Source: Clostridiales bacterium (GTDB taxonomy: Bacteria; Bacillota; Clostridia; Peptostreptococcales; BM714). Taken from it: a DNA stretch of 6,006 bases. The translations under genes were made by a program, and so were the position numbers. The notes under the pieces were generated by a model. It did no database searches, was not told the DNA's origin, and was given only the letters and a program-made list of their open reading frames with translations. Positions 1 through 4,650 of the stretch are shown one piece after another. The stretch spans positions 1-6,006 of the forward strand of contig PKTO01000160.1 in assembly GCA_002869095.1 (NCBI GenBank), given 5' to 3'. Positions within the stretch are counted from its first letter, which is position 1, and the number at the start of each line of letters is the position of its first letter.

Positions 1-158
1 AGGCTTATTCCTTTGGCTTTGACCAATTCATAAACATCCTCGGGTTTCAAATGCTTGTCGCTTCCCAAGAAAATGCGGATGATCTCCTTTCGGGAAGAAG
101 TGAGTTTAAAATTCTTACCCCTTAAAATGTCTTCAATCATGCTTACTTTGTTGTTCAT
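1..158 (-). CDS. Fur-family metal/peroxide-responsive transcriptional regulator, N-terminal part (runs off left edge)
   Basis: Only the first 52 codons are inside the window. The protein begins MNNKVSMIEDILRG and continues with FKLTSSRKEIIRIFLGSDKH and LKPEDVYELVKAKG. This matches the start of the Fur winged-helix DNA-binding domain: the usual 'LTPQR..IL..L....H.SAEEIY..L...G' pattern. Members of this family (Fur, PerR, Zur) are cytoplasmic repressors that sense a metal or peroxide. The metal-binding residues lie outside the window, so the subtype cannot be told. The start at 158 is supported by an SD-like stretch GGATGTGAT just upstream, one mismatch from GGAGGTGAT, at good spacing. The gene lies 63 nt downstream of the NifX-like gene on the same strand, with a hairpin between, so it may be co-transcribed with mrp and the NifX-like gene or have its own promoter. 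I saw no clear promoter in the gap. Confidence 0.85.
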   Translation of the reverse strand, partial: MNNKVSMIEDILRGKNFKLTSSRKEIIRIFLGSDKHLKPEDVYELVKAKGIS

Positions 159-182
159 TTCATCACATCCATTATTTATTGG

Positions 183-217
183 AGAAAGCGAGATATTCAT
201 CTCGCTTTCTTTTGTTT
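183..217 (+). terminator. Strong hairpin with T-tract, terminator-like in the plus direction
   Basis: A perfect 12-bp stem (183-194 pairing with 199-210) with a 4-nt loop ATTC is followed on the plus strand by a T-rich tail TTTTGTTT. This is a textbook intrinsic terminator for plus-strand transcription. Both flanking genes are on the minus strand, however. Read in their direction the hairpin is preceded by an A-rich stretch and followed by CCAATAAAT, with no T-run. The hairpin is certain; its role is not. It may stop antisense transcription coming from the left, work partly in both directions, or stabilise the 3' end of the NifX-like mRNA. Confidence 0.6.
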
Positions 218-221
218 AATT

Positions 222-533
222 TCAGCAAACAGAATGCTTATCTCCAATTTCACCCTCAATATATTTCTTGACGGCTTCTTCGACATTTCCTGTTACTCCA
301 ATTATAACATTTATATTCCTTTTTCTGAACAACTCCTGTGCCGATGCTCCCATTCCCCCTGAAATTATCGTGTCAACATTTCTTTCGGCGAGGAATTTAG
401 GCAGAAAACCCGGCTTATGCCCCGGATAAGGGAGAAATCCTTTGTCTTCCACTTTTTTTTCTTCAGCATCAAAGATTTCATATCCGTCGCAATGTCCGAA
501 ATGCTCTGAAATCATTTCGTCTTTTTTTGCCAC
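222..533 (-). CDS. NifX/NifB-C-terminal-like protein (dinitrogenase iron-molybdenum cofactor domain)
   Basis: This is a small stand-alone protein of the family typified by NifX, NafY and the C-terminal domain of NifB, which binds iron-sulfur or FeMo-cofactor precursors. The recognisable core is MISEHFGHCDGYEIFD near the N-terminus (the family's 'SxHFGHCxxFxIF'), then NVDTIISGGMGASAQELF and an alternating strand-helix pattern (INVIIGVTGNVEEAVKKYIEG). The protein ends in a Cys. The first normal start codon in the frame is GTG at 531-533, preceded by AGGA five nt away. The frame stays open upstream to a TAA at 546-548 and encodes I-R-I-A-V, which is the family's usual first strand (M-K/R-I-A-V). 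The true start is therefore probably the ATC at 543-545, giving 107 residues. No nitrogenase genes are visible, so a role in nitrogen fixation should not be assumed. Such proteins are often found beside Mrp-type ATPases in anaerobes, as here, and probably act in metal-cluster handling. Confidence 0.85.
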   Translation of the reverse strand: MAKKDEMISEHFGHCDGYEIFDAEEKKVEDKGFLPYPGHKPGFLPKFLAERNVDTIISGGMGASAQELFRKRNINVIIGVTGNVEEAVKKYIEGEIGDKHSVC

Positions 534-542
534 CGCTATCCT

Positions 543-558
543 GATTTAAAACACCCCC
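543..558 (-). promoter_or_regulatory. Shine-Dalgarno and candidate AUC start of the NifX-like gene
   Basis: On the minus strand GGGGGTG (558-552) differs by one base from the ideal GGAGGTG and is followed by TTTTAA and then ATC (545-543). That is 6 nt from the end of GGGGGTG, or 8 nt from the GGGGG core, to the ATC, which is good initiation spacing. The distance from the same SD to the GTG at 533 is 18 nt, which is too long. An in-frame TAA directly precedes the ATC. The ATC occupies the place where relatives carry ATG. A sequencing error or ATG-to-ATC mutation would look the same. Confidence 0.5.
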
Positions 559-613
559 GATTGCCTTGCATCTATTTTCCGACTCATTTAAGCTTTTATC
601 CATTGAGCTTATA

Positions 614-635
614 TTTGATTCCTTTCAAAATCAAA
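614..635. repeat. Short inverted repeat in the mrp to NifX-like gap
   Basis: TTTGATT (614-620) and AATCAAA (629-635) form a 7-bp inverted repeat separated by 8 nt, inside the 165-nt non-coding stretch between the mrp stop and the NifX-like gene. It could be a weak hairpin or an operator for an internal promoter. On the minus strand an AT-rich TATAAG follows it, but there is no good -35 partner. In AT-rich DNA a repeat this short can arise by chance. I saw no other convincing element in this gap. Confidence 0.2.
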
Positions 636-710
636 ATTTATGCAATTCTACTGATGCGGAAATACATCCCACAACTTGATTCTTCAGATTTCACGATGCA
701 ATGATTTGTT

Positions 711-1502
711 CTATTTCTTTTCTGCAATGAATTTCTTTACTTTCTCATTCAAATCGTCAAAAATACCGAAACCCATTTCCGGATAGAGTTCCACTTTACC
801 CTCGTCGCAAAGTTCTACAAACTGGGAATCGATCGGAAGTTTGTGAATTATATCCAGATCCATTTCCTCTGCGACTTTATCCAGGTTGCTCTTTCCGAAT
901 ATGTTGTGCCTTTTTCCGCAGTCCGGGCATTCATAGTAGCTCATGTTTTCTATTACTCCCAAGACCGGTATGTGCATCATGTTTGCCATATTGATTGATT
1001 TTTTTACAATTAGAGTTACAAGATCCTGAGGAGCTGTTACAACTACAAGCCCGTCAACAGGAATGGATTGCATAATTGTAAGCGATACATCTCCTGTTCC
1101 AGGAGGCAAATCTATTACAAGGTAATCCAGGTCTCCCCAGTTTACATCGGTGTAAAATTGCTTCACAGTGCTTCCCAAAAGAGGCCCTCTCCAAATTACT
1201 GGGGAATCTTCATCCTTTATAAGCAGATTCAAGGAAATTACTTTAATCCCGTTTTTAGTTTCAACCGGGTTAATTGACTTTTCGTCTCCCGTAGCACGCT
1301 GGTTGTTGATTCCGAATATTTTAGGTATGCTCGGGCCTGTTATGTCAGCGTCCATTATTCCGACTTTGTATCCTTGCTTTTTAAGAGCCATAGCCACCAA
1401 AGACGTAACCGAAGATTTTCCGACTCCGCCTTTACCGCTCATTACCGCAATAACTTTTTTGATGTTGGTGCTGTCGTTAGTTCTCTCTTTACGTATTTCC
1501 AT
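711..1502 (-). CDS. mrp: Mrp/NBP35-family P-loop ATPase, probable iron-sulfur cluster carrier
   Basis: A 263-residue cytoplasmic ATPase of the Mrp/ApbC/NBP35 group within the MinD/NifH-like SIMIBI class. These proteins bind a [4Fe-4S] cluster between two subunits and pass it to apo-proteins. Visible motifs are the deviant Walker A GKGGVGKS at residues 23-30, the DADITGPS switch I region at 51-58, DLPPGTGD at 131-138, APQDLVTLIV, the family signature IENMSYYECPDCGKRH, and the cluster-binding pair C192-P-D-C195. The length is normal for the stand-alone form without an N-terminal DUF59 domain. The start at 1502 has AGGAGG six to seven nt upstream. The gene has its own promoter and a palindromic operator (described separately), and the NifX-like and Fur-like genes follow in the same direction. 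Family assignment is secure; the client proteins are unknown. Confidence 0.95.
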   Translation of the reverse strand: MEIRKERTNDSTNIKKVIAVMSGKGGVGKSSVTSLVAMALKKQGYKVGIMDADITGPSIPKIFGINNQRATGDEKSINPVETKNGIKVISLNLLIKDEDSPVIWRGPLLGSTVKQFYTDVNWGDLDYLVIDLPPGTGDVSLTIMQSIPVDGLVVVTAPQDLVTLIVKKSINMANMMHIPVLGVIENMSYYECPDCGKRHNIFGKSNLDKVAEEMDLDIIHKLPIDSQFVELCDEGKVELYPEMGFGIFDDLNEKVKKFIAEKK

Positions 1503-1512
1503 AGTACTCCTC

Positions 1513-1538
1513 CTATAATTAGCATATGCTAATTATAG
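1513..1538. promoter_or_regulatory. Perfect 26-bp palindrome, likely repressor operator at the mrp promoter
   Basis: The half-site CTATAATTAGCAT is followed immediately by its exact reverse complement, with the centre between 1525 and 1526. The palindrome covers the -10 box of the mrp promoter and the expected transcription start, and ends just before the AGGAGG of mrp. This position is typical of an operator where a bound dimer blocks RNA polymerase. I do not recognise the regulator. The symmetry is even-centred, unlike the odd-centred 7-1-7 boxes of Fur, PerR and Zur, so the neighbouring Fur-like protein is not an obvious match. In the mRNA only about half of the palindrome would be transcribed, which argues against a hairpin role. 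Confidence 0.7.
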
Positions 1539-1560
1539 TACAACAAGATAATATTTTCAA
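1532..1560 (-). promoter_or_regulatory. Sigma-A promoter of mrp
   Basis: On the minus strand TTGAAA (1560-1555) and a consensus TATAAT (1537-1532) are separated by exactly 17 nt. Transcription would start near 1525, giving a leader of about 20-25 nt that contains the AGGAGG of mrp. The -10 box lies within the 26-bp palindrome, so this promoter is probably repressed by whatever binds there. Confidence 0.75.
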
Positions 1561-1576
1561 TGAAAATCCTTCTCAA

Positions 1577-1607
1577 TTGCCTACAAAGGCTCCTGATTTG
1601 CTATAAT
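1577..1607 (+). promoter_or_regulatory. Extended -10 promoter of the rRNA methyltransferase-lysO operon
   Basis: TGCTATAAT (1599-1607) is an extended -10 element with a consensus hexamer. TTGCCT (1577-1582) could be a weak -35, but the 19-nt spacing is long, so activity probably rests on the extended -10. The start would be near 1613-1615, leaving a short leader that includes AAAGGAG. The -35 regions of this promoter and the divergent mrp promoter are only about 16 nt apart, so the two may influence each other. Confidence 0.6.
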
Positions 1608-1638
1608 GGATTGTGACTAGCATGAAAGGAGTTTTACA

Positions 1639-2772
1639 ATGTCGGAATACAAATTGATTGCCACTGCCACTTTCGGATTGGAATCCGTTGTAGCAAAAGA
1701 ATTAAAGAAACTCGGTTATGAGGATTTGGAAATATTCAACGGCGGTGTTGAATTTTCAGGAGGAAAGGAAGATATTTGCAAGTGCAATTTATGGCTTCGA
1801 TCTTCGGACAGGGTTTTCATCAAGCTTTCAGAATTCAAGGCGACAAGCTTTGAGGACTTGTTTCAAAATATCAAATCCATTGAATGGAACAAGTATCTTG
1901 GCAAGAATGCCTGTTTCCCGGTATACGCGAAATCTGTAAAATCAAAACTTTTCAGTCTTTCGGACATACAGTCCATTTCGAAAAAGGCTATTGTTGAATC
2001 CATGAAAAAAACCTACAATGTAGAATGGTTTGAAGAAGACGGTTACCGTTTTCCAATACATGTTTCCATATTGAAGGATAAGGCAACCGTTCTTGCCGAC
2101 ACCAGCGGAGAAGGGCTGAACAGGAGGGGATACCGAATCGAGCCTGTTCTTGCACCTTTGAAGGAAACCATGGCGGCTGCATTAGTATTGCTTAGCAATT
2201 GGTATCCTGACAAGGTTCTTATAGACCCGTTTTGCGGCTCTGGCACCATACCGATCGAAGCCGCTATGATAGCTCGCAATATTGCTCCCGGATTGAATCG
2301 CAAATTCGTTTCCGAAACATGGGATTTCATTCCCGAATCGGTTTGGAAATCGGTCCGCAAGGAAGCTTATTCATCCATTGACTTGAACACTCCTTTGAAT
2401 ATACAAGGCTACGACATTGACAAGCGCGCAATCAAAGCCGCAAAAGTCAATTCTGTCGAGGCGGGAGTAGAAGACTGCATACACTTCCAGGTGCGTGACG
2501 TTTCAGACTTGAGTTCAAGCGACAAAAAAGGTTGTGTTGTTACAAACCCGCCATATGGTGAAAGATTGGAAACAAAAGAATCGTCAGAAAGGCTATACAG
2601 GATTCTAGGCCAAAGGCTTATGCTTTTGGACAACTGGTCCTACTTCATAATAACGGCCCATGAGCACTTTGAATCGGCTTTCGGCATCAAATCCGATAAA
2701 AACAGGAAACTATACAACGGCCGCATTAAGAGCTATTACTATCAATACTTCAATAAGAACTGGGGGAATTAA
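1639..2772 (+). CDS. THUMP-domain 23S rRNA (guanine-N2)-methyltransferase, YpsC/RlmL-N type
   Basis: A 377-residue class I SAM-dependent RNA methyltransferase. The N-terminal part (about residues 1-160) holds the ferredoxin-like and THUMP RNA-binding region. It is followed by the signature TSGEGLNRRGYR (155-166), the SAM-binding motif I DPFCGSGT (196-203) continuing as IPIEAAMIARNIAPG, an acidic-loop region GYDIDKRAIKAAKVN, and the catalytic N303-P-P-Y306 followed by GERLE. NPPY is the hallmark of exocyclic amino (N2-guanine) methylation. E. coli RlmL carries the same module at its N-terminus and makes m2G2445 in 23S rRNA; Bacillus YpsC is the stand-alone form of this length. The target here is inferred. 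The start at 1639 has AAAGGAG seven nt upstream. The stop lies one nt before the next ATG, so it heads an operon with the two LysO genes. Confidence 0.93.
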   Translation: MSEYKLIATATFGLESVVAKELKKLGYEDLEIFNGGVEFSGGKEDICKCNLWLRSSDRVFIKLSEFKATSFEDLFQNIKSIEWNKYLGKNACFPVYAKSVKSKLFSLSDIQSISKKAIVESMKKTYNVEWFEEDGYRFPIHVSILKDKATVLADTSGEGLNRRGYRIEPVLAPLKETMAAALVLLSNWYPDKVLIDPFCGSGTIPIEAAMIARNIAPGLNRKFVSETWDFIPESVWKSVRKEAYSSIDLNTPLNIQGYDIDKRAIKAAKVNSVEAGVEDCIHFQVRDVSDLSSSDKKGCVVTNPPYGERLETKESSERLYRILGQRLMLLDNWSYFIITAHEHFESAFGIKSDKNRKLYNGRIKSYYYQYFNKNWGN

Positions 2773-2773
2773 T

Positions 2774-3046
2774 ATGTTAAATGTCTTGATATTTCTTCTC
2801 ATGGGAATACTTATAGGATCATTTGCGAACCTGGGCAAAAAAGCAGTCCTTTTGAATTCAAAACTTCAATTCTTGGGACTGATGTTTCTATTGTTTTTTA
2901 TGGGCTCCTCGATAGGCATGAATGAAAGTCTTTTATCAAATCTTAAAACAATAGGAATCGATTCTTTCGCATATGCCTCGAGCGCCGCATTTTTCAGCAT
3001 AGTATTCGTTTACGGCACTACAAAAAGATTTTTTGAAAGGAGTTAA
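2774..3046 (+). CDS. LysO-type lysine exporter, N-terminal subunit (small half)
   Basis: A 90-residue membrane protein beginning MLNVLIFLLMGILIG. It has three hydrophobic segments (roughly residues 2-18, 31-49 and 66-84) and ends with the basic RFFERS. It corresponds to the first three helices of E. coli LysO (YbjE, DUF340), including the LFFMGSSIG stretch that matches 'LFFMGISLA' there. LysO exports L-lysine and its toxic analogue thialysine; in E. coli it is a single chain of about 300 residues. The frame is open further upstream to 2660, but that part overlaps the methyltransferase. ATG at 2774 is the sensible start, with GGGGG seven nt upstream, one nt after the preceding stop. The next gene encodes the rest of the exporter, so the two products probably assemble into one transporter. 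Confidence 0.85.
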   Translation: MLNVLIFLLMGILIGSFANLGKKAVLLNSKLQFLGLMFLLFFMGSSIGMNESLLSNLKTIGIDSFAYASSAAFFSIVFVYGTTKRFFERS

Positions 3047-3049
3047 GCC

Positions 3050-3646
3050 ATGTCTATAGGCATAATCATATCTGTCTGCGCAGGAATTCTGTTTGGATTT
3101 CTGTTTTTTCCTGCTGAAATTAAACCTTTCATCGATCAGGCATCCGGTTTCGCTCTGTATTTTTTGATACTGACCGTAGGAATCGAATTGGGTCACAACC
3201 GAAGTGTTTTCCACCGCTTGAGGGTTTTGGGCCCCAAGGTTCTTCTGATTCCCTTGTCTATAATTCTTGGAAGCCTTACCGGCGGTCTATTGACAGGAAT
3301 TATGCTTAACCGCCCAGTCGGAACAAGCCTTTCAATCGCATCCGGCTTCGGTTGGTACAGCCTTTCAGGCATTCTGCTCACCCGCCTTGCAAACGCCGAA
3401 ATAGGTGCAATTGCTTTTCTCAGCAATGTTTTCAGGGAATTGATAGCGGTAATGACCATACCTCTGATTGCAAAGCACTTGAATTTCTTAACAAGCATTG
3501 CCCCTGCGGGTGCTACAAGCATGGATTCGACGCTTCCAATAATTTCAGAAGCTACAGACAGCGAAACGGCTTTGATATCCTTCATAAACGGATTCACACT
3601 TTCCGCTCTCGTGCCTTTTCTTGTGCCGTTCTTTTTAAATTTTTGA
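3050..3646 (+). CDS. lysO: LysO-type lysine exporter, C-terminal subunit (large half)
   Basis: A 198-residue integral membrane protein with about five to six hydrophobic segments. It matches the C-terminal two-thirds of E. coli LysO. The signature GFGWYSLSGILLT (residues 99-111), RELIAVM (from 129) and GATSMDSTLP (154-163) are all present and intact, as is the hydrophobic end GFTLSALVPFLVPFF. Its start at 3050 has AAAGGAG seven nt upstream, inside the end of the small-subunit gene, and only three nt separate the two genes. Each half has its own SD and start codon, and each begins with a hydrophobic segment, so this looks like a true two-gene form, not a recent frameshift. The last 12 nt overlap the convergent dehydrogenase gene. 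Substrate is inferred from the family. Confidence 0.9.
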   Translation: MSIGIIISVCAGILFGFLFFPAEIKPFIDQASGFALYFLILTVGIELGHNRSVFHRLRVLGPKVLLIPLSIILGSLTGGLLTGIMLNRPVGTSLSIASGFGWYSLSGILLTRLANAEIGAIAFLSNVFRELIAVMTIPLIAKHLNFLTSIAPAGATSMDSTLPIISEATDSETALISFINGFTLSALVPFLVPFFLNF

Positions 3647-4603
3647 TTCGAATTTATTCAATATGTCGTTTGCAACCACCAAGTCGAGGGCTCCAAATCC
3701 TACTGTCTCAAACACCGTCACTCCGCCACGGCTGATATATTTCTTTTTTCCGGATACAAAGGAACCCAGCTCAGAACTGAAATCTTTCTTTTCAATTATT
3801 CCCTTTTCCATCGGTATGAGCAAATCTCCGGCTTCCTTCAATACCCCTTGCAGATTGTCAACCAATATGAAGGACGCATCGCCGATTATGTCCTCATGTA
3901 TTTCCTGCATGTCCCTTCTAAAAGAACCTACTGCATTTATGTGCACATTGTCCTTGAGCATTCCGCGATTTATTACAGGAGTTTTGGATGTTGTTGCCGT
4001 CGTTACAATATCAGCTTCTTCAACTGCCTCTTCAACCGTCTTGCATGCAATGAATTCAGTCCCGAATCTCTTTCCAAACCTTCTGTTCATTTCATTTGCG
4101 AAAGCTATTGTCTTTTCATGACTTCTGGCAGCAATATTTACGGTATCAATATTCCTTACCGTCAAAAGTCCTTCAATTTGACTCGGGGCTTGTCCCCCAG
4201 TTCCAATCATTGCGGCTTTTTTGACATTCGCAGGGCAAATAATATCACTTGCTATCGCAGAAACAGCCCCTGTCCTTATTTCAGTAAGTCTGGTTCCGTT
4301 GATAATAGTTTTTACATATCCTGTTTCACCGTCAAGCAAAATCATTTCCGAAGGAACGTTCTCGAGTCCCTTCTTTGCATTGCCGGGATACACGGAGACA
4401 ATTTTTACACCTATCAAATTCATCGACTCGATCATTCCCGGCATGAAAAGGCATGTCCCCTGCTTGCTTGCAATATCCAGGCTGGTTCTGACAGGAATTT
4501 GGGTCTCGCCTTTTTCATGCATCACCAATGCTTTTCTAACAGACATTATCGCATCTGTCATTGTGTAGATTTCATCTATTCCCGACTTGTCTATTTGTAT
4601 CAT
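3635..4603 (-). CDS. Ornithine cyclodeaminase/mu-crystallin family dehydrogenase (probable alanine dehydrogenase or ketimine reductase type)
   Basis: A 322-residue cytoplasmic NAD(P)-dependent enzyme. Visible features are R39 and K67 (the substrate-binding Arg and Lys of the family, in PVRTSL and GVKIVSVYPGN), RLTEIRTGA at 105-113, the dinucleotide-binding GTGGQA at 134-139, and the C-terminal FETVGFGALDLVVA. In true ornithine cyclodeaminases the motif after the Rossmann fold is VGGDCPGK, with a catalytic Asp; here it reads AVGSFRRDMQEI and the Asp position is Phe228. This places it with the alanine dehydrogenase, pyrroline-2-carboxylate or ketimine reductase members; the exact substrate cannot be read. 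The start at 4603 has AAGGAG eight nt upstream. The gene lies 47 nt after cysK and may be co-transcribed with cysE-cysK or use a weak promoter in the gap. Confidence 0.88.
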   Translation of the reverse strand: MIQIDKSGIDEIYTMTDAIMSVRKALVMHEKGETQIPVRTSLDIASKQGTCLFMPGMIESMNLIGVKIVSVYPGNAKKGLENVPSEMILLDGETGYVKTIINGTRLTEIRTGAVSAIASDIICPANVKKAAMIGTGGQAPSQIEGLLTVRNIDTVNIAARSHEKTIAFANEMNRRFGKRFGTEFIACKTVEEAVEEADIVTTATTSKTPVINRGMLKDNVHINAVGSFRRDMQEIHEDIIGDASFILVDNLQGVLKEAGDLLIPMEKGIIEKKDFSSELGSFVSGKKKYISRGGVTVFETVGFGALDLVVANDILNKFESKI

Positions 4604-4639
4604 TTCACTTTCTCCTTGAATTGAATTTAAAACAAGTCA

Positions 4640-4648
4640 ATTATATCA
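4640..4648 (-). promoter_or_regulatory. Possible extended -10 element ahead of the dehydrogenase gene
   Basis: On the minus strand TGATATAAT (4648-4640) fits an extended -10, lying just after the cysK stop. Transcription would start near 4633, about 30 nt before the ATG at 4603. There is no recognisable -35 at normal spacing (it would fall in the cysK end and reads ACCGAT), so this is weak evidence for an internal promoter. Confidence 0.3.
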
Positions 4649-4650
4649 CT

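Noticed and set aside
155..172. Five-codon leader reading frame (MDVMK) whose stop overlaps the Fur-like start codon
   Set aside because: It lies on top of the SD-like sequence of the Fur-like gene and has no SD of its own, so it is most likely chance.
478..603. Minus-strand 41-codon reading frame (begins MDKSLNES) overlapping the start of the NifX-like gene and crossing a run of seven A's at 522-528
   Set aside because: It has no SD at normal spacing, ends inside the NifX-like gene and resembles nothing I know. A slip at the A-run could fuse it to the NifX frame, but the NifX frame itself encodes the family's first strand upstream of the run, so no frameshift is needed.
222..1502. Nitrogen fixation locus
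   Set aside because: The NifX-like and Mrp proteins belong to families widely found outside nitrogen fixers, and no nifHDK, nifE, nifN or full nifB is present.
1514..1519. Plus-strand TATAAT inside the palindrome, as a second promoter toward the methyltransferase gene
   Set aside because: It exists only because of the palindrome's symmetry. No -35-like hexamer lies 17 nt upstream, and a better extended -10 is found at 1599-1607.
2660..2773. N-terminal extension of the small LysO subunit back to an upstream ATG
   Set aside because: This part overlaps the conserved C-terminal end of the methyltransferase and is not membrane-like, while ATG at 2774 has an SD and gives the expected N-terminal helix.
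3848..4624. Long plus-strand open frame antisense to the dehydrogenase gene
   Set aside because: The minus strand encodes a complete, motif-rich enzyme here. The antisense frame gives a Cys- and Tyr-rich product with no family resemblance and no SD.
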